Positions 16,644-27,758 of a stretch of 64,000 nucleotides of DNA are shown piece after piece; position 1 is the stretch's first letter, and each line of letters starts with the position of its first letter. The translations under genes were made by a program, and so were the position numbers. Location: the NCBI GenBank assembly GCA_964521085.1, contig CAZFPL010000013.1, positions 1 to 64,000 on the forward strand, written 5' to 3'. The notes under the pieces were generated by a model. It ran no database searches. It saw only the letters and a list, made by a program, of their open reading frames with translations, and had not been told where the DNA came from. This stretch comes from JAFGKK01 sp964521085. Its GTDB lineage: Bacteria > Chloroflexota > Anaerolineae > Anaerolineales > RBG-16-64-43.

Positions 16644-16649
16644 TATAAT
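16644..16649 (+). promoter_or_regulatory. -10 element of a probably leaderless rnd transcript
   Basis: A perfect TATAAT lies exactly 7 bases before the rnd ATG, so the predicted transcription start coincides with the start codon. No ribosome binding site precedes this ATG and no clear -35 box was found. Confidence 0.5.
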
Positions 16650-16656
16650 AGCCGCC

Positions 16657-17787
16657 ATGCCCGATCTCGCCCTGCCCGTAGTAATCCGAGACACCGCAAG
16701 CCTGCAATCCCTCGCGGCGAGTTTGAGCGGGATTCCGCGCGCGGGCGTGGACACCGAATCCAACAGCCTGCATGCTTACCGCGAGCGGGTGTGCCTGCTG
16801 CAGATCTCCACCGCCGATAAAGATTACCTCATTGATCCCCTGGCGCTGGCGAACCTCTCCCCCTTAAAAGAATTCCTCGAGGATCCCCGGTCGGAAAAAA
16901 TCTTTCACGCTGCGGAATACGATCTCCTCTGCCTGCGGCGGGATTTCGGCTTCCGGGTACGGGGCCTGTTCGACACCCACGCCGCCTCGCGCTCTTTGGG
17001 CAGCAAGGAATGCGGATTAAATGCGCTGCTGGAACGCGAATTCGGGATCACACTCGACAAACCGATGCAGCGCGCCAACTGGGGACGGCGGCCGCTCACC
17101 GAACGCCAGCTCGAGTATGCGCGGCTGGATACGCACTACCTGCCCGCGTTGCGCGACCGTCTTGCCCTCCAAATCGAATCCGCAGGGTATGGGGAGGAAC
17201 TGCGCGACGAATTCTCCCGTTTGGAGAAAATACCGGATCTGGAATCGACCGGGCCGGAAGGCAATCCTTTTTGGAGGGTGCGGGGGGTTTATGAGTTGCC
17301 CCCGCCGGAGCGGGCTATCCTGCTCGCGTTGTTCGAATGGCGGGAACAGGAAGCCGAGCGGATCGACCGTCCGACGTTTCATGTGCTGACCGGCGAGGCG
17401 ATGATCCGTTTGGCGCAAACCGCGCCGAATTCAGAGGAAGGCCTCGCCCAAGCCGGACTCACCGACCGGACCGTCGATCGCTGGGGAAGGGCGATTCTGA
17501 AAATGATCGAACGCGGCAAACGACGCAGGCCCCCCACCCCGGAGCGCCATAACGGAATGGATGATCGGGCGCAAATGCGGCTGGAGGCGGTGCGCAAATG
17601 GCGCAAGCGAAAGGCCGAGGCGAGGGGAGTCGAATCGGACGTCATTCTCTGCCGGGATGCGATGTTCCGGATTGCCCGGCAGGCGCCGGGAACTCTTGCC
17701 GCCCTGGCGGAGATTCCCGGTGTGGGACCGTACCGGCTTTCGGCGTATGGCGAGGAGATACTCGCCGCGTTGAACAAGTCCACTTAA
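16657..17787 (+). CDS. rnd: Ribonuclease D
   Basis: 3'-5' exoribonuclease of the DEDDy class, acting on tRNA 3' ends and other structured RNAs. The 376-residue protein shows the three exonuclease motifs: GVDTESNSLH near residue 30 (D and E), HAAEYDLLCL (D), and YARLDTHYL (Y and D). Two HRDC-like helical domains follow, one around PPERAILLALFEWREQEAER and a C-terminal one ending LAEIPGVGPYRLSAYGEEIL. The frame extends 40 codons upstream, but the ATG at 16657 starts the conserved domain and lies just after a TATAAT box, suggesting a leaderless mRNA. The next gene follows 10 bases later. Confidence 0.92.
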   Translation: MPDLALPVVIRDTASLQSLAASLSGIPRAGVDTESNSLHAYRERVCLLQISTADKDYLIDPLALANLSPLKEFLEDPRSEKIFHAAEYDLLCLRRDFGFRVRGLFDTHAASRSLGSKECGLNALLEREFGITLDKPMQRANWGRRPLTERQLEYARLDTHYLPALRDRLALQIESAGYGEELRDEFSRLEKIPDLESTGPEGNPFWRVRGVYELPPPERAILLALFEWREQEAERIDRPTFHVLTGEAMIRLAQTAPNSEEGLAQAGLTDRTVDRWGRAILKMIERGKRRRPPTPERHNGMDDRAQMRLEAVRKWRKRKAEARGVESDVILCRDAMFRIARQAPGTLAALAEIPGVGPYRLSAYGEEILAALNKST

Positions 17788-17797
17788 GGAGTGTTGC

Positions 17798-19201
17798 ATG
17801 CGAATCTTCTTTCATGGGGCTGCGCGGACCGTCACCGGATCGCAGTATATCCTCGAGATCAACGGCAAACGGATCCTGCTCGAATGCGGACTCTACCAAG
17901 GCCGGCGCGCCGAGAGTTTCGAACGCAATCGCACACTTCCCTATAATCCACGAAAGGTCGACGCGATGATCCTTTCGCACGCGCATATCGACCACAGCGG
18001 AAATCTTCCCAATCTGGTGAAGAACGGCTACCCCGGACCGATCCACGTCACCGAGGCGACGGCCGGCCTGCTGCAACTCGTGCTTCTCGACTCGGCACAT
18101 ATCCAGGAATCCGATGCCGCCTATGTCAGCAAGCGCAACGCCCGGCGCGGGAAACCTCCGGTGGAGCCGCTCTACACGACACCCGATGCCGAAGCGGTGA
18201 TGCCGCTTTTGGCAGGACATGCCTACGATGAACCCTTCGAGCTCGTCCCGGGCGTGCAGGCGACCTTCTTCGAAGCCGGACACATCCTAGGCGCGGCGGG
18301 GATCTTCCTGGACATCTCGGAACACGGGAAACGCCGGCAACTGGTATTCTCCGGTGATATCGGACGGCGCGGCCTGCCCATTTTGCGGGATCCGACTCTT
18401 CCCCCGCACGCGGACATCCTGATCATGGAATGCACATACGGCAACAAACTGCACCGCGATCTGCACGAAGCGGAGATCGAACTGCGCAACTCCCTTCAGC
18501 ATACGATCCGGCGCGGCGGGAAGGTCATCGTCCCCTCCTTCGCGATCGGACGGACGCAGGAGTTGGTCTATTGCATGGGGCGCATGATCGAGCAGGGTGA
18601 AATCCCGCAAATTCCGATCGTCGTCGACAGCCCGCTGGCGGTGGGAATTTCGGATTTATACGCGAAGTATCCGGATTATTTCGACGAAGAGGCCACTTCG
18701 CTCTTGAAAAAAGAAGGGGAGAAACGGGCGCTGGGATATGAATATGTGAGCTTCACCCGCTCCGTGGACGAGTCGAAAGCGCTTAACGACAAACCCGGCC
18801 CAATGGTAATCATCTCCGCCTCGGGGATGGCGGAAAGCGGCCGGATCCTGCATCATCTGGCGAACAATATCGGCGATCCTAAAAACACGATATTGATCGT
18901 CTCATGGCAGGCGCCGGATACCCTCGGCCGGCTGCTGGCGGAACAATCCAAGGAAGTGAAAATCTTCGGCGAGTCCTATGCGCGCCAGGCGGAAGTGGTC
19001 ACCATCGGCGGCTTCTCGGCACATGCCGGGCAGAATTTTCTTTACGAATACGCCAAAGCCTCCATCAGCAACTCGGAAGCGCTTTTCCTGATCCACGGCG
19101 AGCCAAAATCCGCCCTTCCCTTTCAGGAAAAGCTCAAAGGCGACAACCTATCCACACCGATTTATTATCCGGAATTGGGGGATCAAGCGGAGTTCAATTA
19201 A
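17798..19201 (+). CDS. Metallo-beta-lactamase fold beta-CASP nuclease
   Basis: A 467-residue RNA-processing nuclease of the CPSF73/YSH1-like type found in many bacteria and archaea. Motif 2 is SHAHIDHSG; further metal ligands are the His in FEAGHILGAAG and the Asp in FSGDIGRRG. The beta-CASP part includes the MECTYGNKLHRD motif, KVIVPSFAIGRTQEL, IISASGMAESGRILHHL, and the C-terminal IGGFSAHAGQ His motif. It follows rnd by 10 bases with a GGAG-type site, so two ribonucleases appear to share a transcript, and its stop directly abuts the next ATG. Confidence 0.93.
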   Translation: MRIFFHGAARTVTGSQYILEINGKRILLECGLYQGRRAESFERNRTLPYNPRKVDAMILSHAHIDHSGNLPNLVKNGYPGPIHVTEATAGLLQLVLLDSAHIQESDAAYVSKRNARRGKPPVEPLYTTPDAEAVMPLLAGHAYDEPFELVPGVQATFFEAGHILGAAGIFLDISEHGKRRQLVFSGDIGRRGLPILRDPTLPPHADILIMECTYGNKLHRDLHEAEIELRNSLQHTIRRGGKVIVPSFAIGRTQELVYCMGRMIEQGEIPQIPIVVDSPLAVGISDLYAKYPDYFDEEATSLLKKEGEKRALGYEYVSFTRSVDESKALNDKPGPMVIISASGMAESGRILHHLANNIGDPKNTILIVSWQAPDTLGRLLAEQSKEVKIFGESYARQAEVVTIGGFSAHAGQNFLYEYAKASISNSEALFLIHGEPKSALPFQEKLKGDNLSTPIYYPELGDQAEFN

Positions 19202-19567
19202 ATGTACGAACGCCACACCCAACCGCTCCTGCCGACCCGTCATTTCCTACGGCGGCTTTTCCTGCATGCATTGCTCGCGCTGGCGGTCACGCTGGCCGCC
19301 CTCGGAATCGGCATCCTCGGGTATCACTTAACGGAAGGGATGTCCCTGCTCGATGCATTGCTCAATGCGTCGATGATTCTAGGCGGAATGGGACCGGTGG
19401 ACACGCTCCATACGGATGCGGGTAAGCTGTTCGCGTCGTTTTATGCTCTCTTTGCCGGGATGGTATTCCTCGGGATCGCGGGGATCCTGTTGGCTCCGAT
19501 CGCGCACCGGTTTCTGCATTGGATGCATTTGGAAGATATCGGAAAAGGAGAGGATGGGGACGGATAA
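19202..19567 (+). CDS. Small two-helix channel-like membrane protein
   Basis: A 121-residue membrane protein with two transmembrane segments (about residues 18-42 and 75-98). Between them a re-entrant, pore-helix-like stretch (LLDALLNASMILGGMGPVDT) resembles the pore region of two-helix potassium channels, although the canonical TVGYG filter is not present (LGGMGPVD instead). Ion selectivity is therefore unknown. The ATG follows the beta-CASP nuclease stop with no gap, so translation is probably coupled. Confidence 0.7.
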   Translation: MYERHTQPLLPTRHFLRRLFLHALLALAVTLAALGIGILGYHLTEGMSLLDALLNASMILGGMGPVDTLHTDAGKLFASFYALFAGMVFLGIAGILLAPIAHRFLHWMHLEDIGKGEDGDG

Positions 19568-19576
19568 AAAAAAGTC

Positions 19577-19694
19577 GGTCGAGTAGGGCTGAGCACCTGT
19601 CCCGAGCAAAGTGAGGGAGAGCGAAGCCCGTATCGAGACCGGAAGACAATGGAACGGTCTCGATGCACCCGCAAACAACGCGGTCTACTCGACC
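19577..19694. repeat. 118-base inverted-repeat element (MITE/REP-like)
   Basis: Terminal inverted repeats GGTCGAGTAG and CTACTCGACC bound the element. An inner pair (ATCGAGACC and GGTCTCGAT) lies inside, so the whole can fold into one long hairpin. It has no coding capacity. Intergenic elements with GGTCGAGTAG ends and an inner TATCGAGACC are familiar from several bacterial genomes. It sits between the channel-like gene and the tRNA-Ser promoter. Confidence 0.75.
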
Positions 19695-19711
19695 AACTTC
19701 ACACAGACGCA

Positions 19712-19720
19712 TGTTATAAT
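19712..19720 (+). promoter_or_regulatory. Extended -10 promoter of tRNA-Ser
   Basis: TGTTATAAT is an extended -10 element ending 10 bases before the mature 5' end of the tRNA. The -35 region overlaps the end of the hairpin element and has no clear consensus. Confidence 0.6.
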
Positions 19721-19730
19721 TTTTAGCCCC

Positions 19731-19828
<98 letters not shown>

Positions 19829-19899
19829 TCCGCGTCCGCTTTTTCGCCCATGCCCTGCTTCCCCGGCACTCCCGGCATACCCATCAGGATCCCCATCCC

Positions 19900-20382
19900 A
19901 TGTCCATCGAAGAGAACAAATCCATAGTTCGCCGCTATTTCGAAGATGCTCCGCGCAATCCGGAAGTGTGCCGCGAGATTTTTACGCCTGCGATTCGTTT
20001 TCACACGATCCAACACGCCTCGCTGACGCCGCAAGTTTCGGAATCCACTCCGCAGGCCGAGATGGAAGCCTACGAATGGCTGAAAACCGTCTGGTCGCCC
20101 GAGTGGGAGATGACGATCGACGAGATGATCGCCGAAGGCGACCGGGTGATGGTGCGCTGGACGTTCTCCGGCGTTTAGGTGGGGGAGTTTTTCAGCCTGC
20201 CGCCGACCGGAAAAGCGGCGGCCTATTGCGGGATCAATATTTTCCGGATCGCGGACGGTAAGATCGCCGAGGTCTGGGACCTTTACGACCGGTTATGGAT
20301 GTGGCAGCAGCTCGGAGTCTTCGCTGATGTAAAAGATGCAATTGCGCAAAAAAAGCAAGGCTATCTCCACGGGGCACCGTGA
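19900..20382 (+). pseudogene. SnoaL/NTF2-like protein interrupted by one amber codon
   Basis: Two consecutive in-frame pieces, of 92 and 67 residues, read as one SnoaL-like (NTF2 fold) protein if a single TAG at 20176-20178 is read as sense. The first half has the typical VRRYFEDAPRNPE start and ends VMVRWTFSGV. The second begins VGEFFSLPPTGKAAAYCGINIFRIADGKIAEVWD, the conserved second half of the family. Only one base (CAG to TAG, for example) separates it from an intact gene, so the break is recent, or the stop is suppressed, or a GTG directly after the stop restarts translation. Confidence 0.8.
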
Positions 20383-20407
20383 ATACGGAATAACGCCCCA
20401 TCCCGGC

Positions 20408-20455
20408 ATCCCGCGCGGCGCGGATCCGGCGAGGTTTCCGGTCTGCTGCCGGATG
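20408..20455. repeat. 48-base dispersed repeat, copy A
   Basis: This segment matches 22263-22310 at 40 of 48 positions with no gaps. Copy A is intergenic, between the broken SnoaL-like gene and the exported protein gene. The rest of the 301-base gap (20383-20683) holds a TATACT sequence at 20537 without a convincing -35 box. Confidence 0.65.
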
Positions 20456-20683
20456 TGCATGATTGGTTTGATATAAAAGGCCTGTTTCCGTTTTAAGAGA
20501 CAGTATCTCATTCCTCAATTGCGCTTCCATTTGATATATACTTTAAACACAGGGGAGATCTCCTGGTTCTTCGTTGCATGGATGGCGGACATCCCCGATG
20601 AATAGCGGTTTTAGTTCCGCCGACGGGCCGGAAGATGGCGCTCCGGTTCCCGATTCCGACCGGCCCTCCAAAGGAGGATTTCG

Positions 20684-21373
20684 ATGACGATCCGAGCGCG
20701 GTCCTTTTTCCTGCTGATCCTGCCGGCGATATTTCTCCTCAACCCGATTACCACCCTGGCCGCTGCACCGACTCCATCTGCGGAACGGATACCCGGCGTC
20801 TACATCGGTTGGATCAATATGACCATCATGCATCAATTTTCAGCGAGCGCGGGGCCATCTTCGACCAGCTTTAATATCGATATGATTAATTCGACGGGAA
20901 GCCTTGAGATCCAATTGCTATCCGACAACTCCAACTATATCCACGTCGAGCTACCCGTTCCGATTGATTTCCGAACCAGTGTGGACTCGGGGGATGAAAA
21001 AGCGGAATGCCGGGGATGGACCATCACCGGCTCGGCGCACGGAAAAGCCGCGGGTACCGCCATCAATGCACCGTTGCTCCCTCTGGGAAGCTATACCTTG
21101 TCGGTAATAACATTCAGCCTGGGTAGTTTATCCGGCCAGTATTCCCCGAACGGAAAATGCCCTTCGTGGGATTGGAAGGCATCCTCCCGGGAAGGCCTTA
21201 GCGCTGATTTTATCAATATTTTTGGCGATGGCGGTTGGTCGTTCACTGCGTCAAAAGCTGGATATACCGGCATGTCCGGCCGATGCGAAAATTTTATATG
21301 GGGAAAATCAAAAGGCCAGCGCCTCGAGTGCTCCTGGCGCGTGTTTCGGGTTTCGAACCAGCCGGCCAAATAA
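20684..21373 (+). CDS. Exported protein of unknown function
   Basis: A 229-residue protein with a clear signal peptide (residues 1-27, hydrophobic core FFLLILPAIFLL, probable cleavage after LAAA). The mature part is rich in Ser, Gly and aromatic residues, is predicted beta-rich, and has four Cys residues that could form disulfides (in AECRGW, GKCPSW, GRCENF, LECSWR). No family was recognised. An AAAGGAGG site precedes the ATG. The gene is followed 40 bases later by a lipoprotein gene on the same strand, so both may act at the cell surface. Confidence 0.7.
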   Translation: MTIRARSFFLLILPAIFLLNPITTLAAAPTPSAERIPGVYIGWINMTIMHQFSASAGPSSTSFNIDMINSTGSLEIQLLSDNSNYIHVELPVPIDFRTSVDSGDEKAECRGWTITGSAHGKAAGTAINAPLLPLGSYTLSVITFSLGSLSGQYSPNGKCPSWDWKASSREGLSADFINIFGDGGWSFTASKAGYTGMSGRCENFIWGKSKGQRLECSWRVFRVSNQPAK

Positions 21374-21413
21374 TTTCCTCAGAAAACCTGTTCATCCACC
21401 AGGAGAAATTCCA

Positions 21414-22133
21414 ATGAGGCATCCAACGCTTTCAAAAATCGCAATGGGTATCGCCGCAACCGGGCTTCTCCTTTCCTGCAGCATCCTGGAAAGTTCCGCC
21501 TTCCAGGGATCGGATACCTCAATACCGGGAAAACTCGAAGCGGTGCAAACCTTAGAGGATCCCCGGGTTGAGGAAGTATATGCGCTGCGATCTGTTCAAA
21601 TGCTGCTCGAAACGGCTTTCTCAGGAAAAACACCAAATCGAACCGTTATTTCCATCGACGCGGAAGGCAACCAAAAAATAGAGTTAACCGTTCCACGAGC
21701 GGATGGAAGCGTCGATCCATCGGGTGCGAACGTTCTCGAGATCTTCGTGATCGGCGGGACTGCCTACTCCCGGATGGGAAAGGAAGGTTCCGCAGAAGCC
21801 GATCCGTCGCAGGATAACGCGCTGCACGGAATTCTTTACGGTCCGACCGGACCGGGCATGTGGCTGATGCTGCTGCCCCGGGACGCTCTGCAATCCACCG
21901 GAACGGAAAACAAGGGCGGTTTCGAAACGCAGCGCTATTCCGTGGATGGATCCATTGAGGAAGGGACCGTCCAAGGGGAGATCTGGGTGGACAAGCAGAC
22001 AGGTGCCCTGATCGGAGCGGATCTTTCGATTTCGGAGAGTCTAATCTCCGCGGACGGAAGCGGAGCTAGTGGAACGGTGTCGATCGTACTGACCGTGGAA
22101 AAAGCAGATGTGCCCGCCATCACGCTCCCCTAA
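21414..22133 (+). CDS. Lipoprotein, possibly LppX/LolA-like
   Basis: A 239-residue lipoprotein. The signal peptide ends with lipobox LLSC (Cys near residue 22). The mature protein has the layout of LppX/LprG-type or LolA-like carriers: repeated beta strands with VLEIFVIGGTAYSRM, a central loop, then TVQGEIWVDKQTGALIGADL and a last strand. That assignment is tentative. The longer open frame upstream overlaps the previous gene in another frame; the chosen ATG has an AGGAG site 8 bases away. A bidirectional terminator follows. Confidence 0.72.
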   Translation: MRHPTLSKIAMGIAATGLLLSCSILESSAFQGSDTSIPGKLEAVQTLEDPRVEEVYALRSVQMLLETAFSGKTPNRTVISIDAEGNQKIELTVPRADGSVDPSGANVLEIFVIGGTAYSRMGKEGSAEADPSQDNALHGILYGPTGPGMWLMLLPRDALQSTGTENKGGFETQRYSVDGSIEEGTVQGEIWVDKQTGALIGADLSISESLISADGSGASGTVSIVLTVEKADVPAITLP

Positions 22134-22159
22134 ATAAGGGATACGGAACCACAAAAGAA

Positions 22160-22191
22160 AAAACCGATCATGTGTTGTGATCGGTTTTTAT
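22160..22191. terminator. Bidirectional terminator
   Basis: AAAACCGATCA pairs with TGATCGGTTTT around a short loop, with A and T runs on both sides. It separates the plus-strand lipoprotein gene from the convergent histidine kinase. Confidence 0.85.
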
Positions 22192-22237
22192 TTTCGATTG
22201 AGCAGACGGACTATCGACGGGATTATTCTCCCGATGA

Positions 22238-23974
22238 TTACTGCGTCCGTTTGCCCTGTCCCATCCCGCGCGGCGCGCGGCCGGCAAGGTTGCCGGTTTG
22301 CGGGCGGATGCGCGGAATCGATACCCGCACGGAAGTCCCCTTTCCCAAAACAGACGCGATGTTCAATTCGCCGTTCACGGCGCGCGCCCGTTCCTCCATA
22401 TTCGCCAGGCCGTGAGGCTCCACCGATACCTGCCGGGCCGGTTCGAATCCGCCGCCGTTATCGGCCACTTCCAACATCACGCGGTCCCCGACCTGAGCCA
22501 GGGAAACCTTCAGCCGGGTGGCCCGCGCATGCCGGGCGACGTTGGCCAGCGCCTCCTGGGCGATGTGGAACAATGCGTCGGCCGCGGCCGGCGCCAGCCA
22601 GCGGCCGGCTTCCTCGGAAAGCTCGGCCTCGGCGGAGATCGGCGTGTTGACGCAGAATTCGCGGATGAGCATATCCAAACCGACCGCGAGGTTATCGAAG
22701 ATGAAGCGCTTGGGACGCAGATCGGTGATGTATTCGCGGATGTCACGGATCACGGCGTTCAGCCCCGAGATCGCACGCTCCAGCTTCGAGCGCGCCTCCG
22801 GCGAAGTCTTCCCCATCTCCAGAAGGCCCTCTTCCAAACTCAATCCGACGGCGTAGATGGACTGAATGATCCCGTCGTGCAAGTCCATCCCGATCCGCTC
22901 GCGCTCCTCCATGACGGCCAAGCGTTGGGCTTTGCGGTGCAGCAAGCCGTTTTCCACAGCCGTGCCGACGCTTAATCCGACCGCCGCCAGCAGCGCTTTG
23001 TGCCGATCGGTGAACTCCATGAGCTCCGTGGAGGAGAGCATCATCACACCCAACACGCGGCCTTTGGAATTTAACGGAATCCCGATCACCATCCGCAGCC
23101 CGTTTGCGCGGAAAGCGTCATCGTCAAATCCCGGCTCCGCCGGAGGATCCACCACCACGGTGAGTTCCCTCGACGACGAGGCCCGGCCTACCAATCCCTC
23201 GCCGAGAGAAAAAGCATCCTTCTCCCAGTAATACGCCCGGAGGTCGCCGCGCTGCATCGCCATCCGCACGTCGCCGGCGTCCTCCTCCCGCAGAAAAATC
23301 TGTCCGCTGAGCGCCCGGAAGTGCAGCATCATCCGGTCGAGCGTGGTGGCCAGGATCCCCTCGAGTTCCAGGGTGGTGCTTGCGGCGACGGAGACGTCGT
23401 TGAAAATCGACAGTTCCCGGTTGCGTTCGGTCAGTTCGCGCTCGTCTTCCTGCAAACGCACCCGGGAGCTGGCATTTTCGATCGCCACGGAGGCGAAGGA
23501 AGCAAGGATTTCCATTCCCCTCTGATCTTCCGCGCTGAATCCTTCCGCTCCTACTTTATCCGCCAGGAGGATTTCCCCCGCCACCTTCCCTTCCAAAATC
23601 AAGGGAACCCCCAGGACGGAATGGATCTGCAATAATCCGCCCAATTTACCCAAGACGCGTACGTCCTGCTGCACATCCGCGGAATTCAACGGGACGCCCT
23701 CCCGGCACAGCGCCGCGATGAGTTTCCACCACAAGGCTGGGACGGAGAATATTTCCTTATCCATCGGATCGGAGAATGAGTAGACGAACCTGTCCAAATC
23801 CCCCTTATCGTCCAACAGTGCGGTGACGGCATGCCGGGCATTGGACAAGCGGCGCGCGAAGCTGGCCGTCCGGTCGAGAACGGCATCCACCGACATTTCC
23901 CGCACGAGCTCCAGATTGATCCGGTGCAGCCCTTCGAGATCCGCCATACGTCCCAGGGAAGGATGCGAGTCCAT
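22238..23974 (-). CDS. GAF-domain sensor histidine kinase (NarX/LiaS type, HisKA_3)
   Basis: Soluble two-component sensor of about 578 residues. Two GAF domains come first (roughly residues 25-170 and 190-345). The HisKA_3 phosphoacceptor helix follows, with ERIGMDLHDGIIQSIYAVGL. The HATPase domain has ALANVARHARAT (N box), EVADNGGGFE and GLANMEERARAVNG (G boxes). No response regulator is adjacent. The ATG at 23974 lies 10 bases after a TATAAT box, so the leader would be nearly absent; 23947 is an alternative start. The last 15 or so residues (QTGNLAGRAPRGMG) are encoded by a dispersed repeat and are not part of the kinase fold. Confidence 0.9.
   Translation of the reverse strand: MDSHPSLGRMADLEGLHRINLELVREMSVDAVLDRTASFARRLSNARHAVTALLDDKGDLDRFVYSFSDPMDKEIFSVPALWWKLIAALCREGVPLNSADVQQDVRVLGKLGGLLQIHSVLGVPLILEGKVAGEILLADKVGAEGFSAEDQRGMEILASFASVAIENASSRVRLQEDERELTERNRELSIFNDVSVAASTTLELEGILATTLDRMMLHFRALSGQIFLREEDAGDVRMAMQRGDLRAYYWEKDAFSLGEGLVGRASSSRELTVVVDPPAEPGFDDDAFRANGLRMVIGIPLNSKGRVLGVMMLSSTELMEFTDRHKALLAAVGLSVGTAVENGLLHRKAQRLAVMEERERIGMDLHDGIIQSIYAVGLSLEEGLLEMGKTSPEARSKLERAISGLNAVIRDIREYITDLRPKRFIFDNLAVGLDMLIREFCVNTPISAEAELSEEAGRWLAPAAADALFHIAQEALANVARHARATRLKVSLAQVGDRVMLEVADNGGGFEPARQVSVEPHGLANMEERARAVNGELNIASVLGKGTSVRVSIPRIRPQTGNLAGRAPRGMGQGKRTQ
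22263..22310. repeat. 48-base dispersed repeat, copy B, inside the kinase 3' end
   Basis: Matches 20408-20455 at 40 of 48 positions. Read on the minus strand it supplies the C-terminal tail of the histidine kinase, beyond the end of the HATPase domain. Confidence 0.65.
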
Positions 23975-24017
23975 ATACCAAAGGATTATAAAGGAAAACA
24001 AAGACCGGGGCCGGCTT

Positions 24018-24053
24018 AAAGACAGAGGCGGTTTTTAAAAACCGCCTCTGTCT
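24018..24053 (-). terminator. Terminator of leuS
   Basis: A perfect palindrome, AAAGACAGAGGCGGTTTT paired with its complement, begins a few bases beyond the leuS stop. Short T runs lie on both sides. It separates leuS from the kinase promoter. Confidence 0.75.
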
Positions 24054-24056
24054 TTT

Positions 24057-27137
<3,081 letters not shown>

Positions 27138-27155
27138 CGGCTCCTCCTCGATTGC

Positions 27156-27268
27156 TGTCCTAACCTCCCATCCCCGGCTTCGCCACCCCTTCCCCCCTTC
27201 CCGTGACACGGGAAGGGGGGAAGGGGCGCCCCGAAGGAACTGAGGGGCGGGGATGGGGGGTTAGGACA
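27156..27268. repeat. 113-base hairpin element inside the leuS leader
   Basis: Long inverted ends (TGTCCTAACC-TCCCATCCCCG against its near complement) surround an inner palindrome CTTCCCGTGACACGGGAAG. It lies between the T-box terminator and the leuS ribosome binding site, so it is transcribed only when the T-box reads through. It has no coding capacity and looks like a small transposed hairpin element. Confidence 0.75.
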
Positions 27269-27271
27269 GGC

Positions 27272-27530
27272 TAACAAAAAATCCCCTTCGCCAGGGGCGA
27301 AGGGGATTCGCGGTACCACCCTGATTACCCCGCACAGCGCGCGGGGTCACTCATCGGCTGTAACGGGCTTGCCCGCCGCGGGTTACTGATGGTTCACCTG
27401 CGGAGCGAGGCCCCTCGGAAGAACGCCTCGGGACGAGCCGGCGAGTTCGGCCTGATGCGCTCCGCGGGCGCGGGCGGGGCTTGCACCACAGCACCCCGTT
27501 CTCTGGCGGATGGCCTACTGCTCCGGTTTG
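27272..27530 (-). promoter_or_regulatory. T-box leader (Leu) controlling leuS
   Basis: The minus strand carries the canonical T-box AGGGTGGTACCGCG (27309-27322) directly before a terminator. About 120 bases upstream a GAACTC sequence places a CTC leucine codon (27443-27445) in the expected specifier loop, preceded by a GC-rich stem I arm. Uncharged tRNA-Leu would pair with CTC and its NCCA end with the T-box bulge, favouring antitermination. Position, codon and downstream gene all agree. Confidence 0.95.
27275..27308 (-). terminator. T-box terminator hairpin
   Basis: On the minus strand AATCCCCTTCGCC pairs with GGCGAAGGGGATT, followed by six T residues. It begins directly after the conserved T-box sequence, which can pair with upstream bases to form the alternative antiterminator. 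Confidence 0.92.
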
Positions 27531-27587
27531 ACGCTGATTATTAAGTTGTGCGCCGGATTCCTCCGGGCGCGCCTGCCAAGCGCCTCT

Positions 27588-27616
27588 AATATAATTTGCT
27601 TCGGCATCTTTGGCAA
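27588..27616 (-). promoter_or_regulatory. Promoter of leuS
   Basis: TTGCCA and TATATT boxes are separated by 17 bases on the minus strand. Transcription would start near 27581, giving a leader of about 440 bases to leuS, including the T-box. Confidence 0.75.
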
Positions 27617-27650
27617 GGGTATGTATCCCTTTGTTTTTCTACTCCTGACC

Positions 27651-27733
27651 GGTTTTAGAAACCATCGATGCGAGGCCAGCCCCGGCTTCTCATGGGCGGA
27701 CTCGCATCGATAGGCAAGCCGAGTTTCTGAACC
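27651..27733. repeat. 83-base hairpin element
   Basis: Outer ends GGTTTTAGAAAC and GTTTCTGAACC and a perfect inner pair CATCGATGCGAG/CTCGCATCGATx form one long stem with a loop of about 23 bases. It lies between the leuS promoter and the lipoprotein stop. It may serve as a terminator for the lipoprotein gene or be a small mobile hairpin. Confidence 0.6.
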
Positions 27734-27758
27734 GAAGAAAGCTGCTCGAATTACCCCG

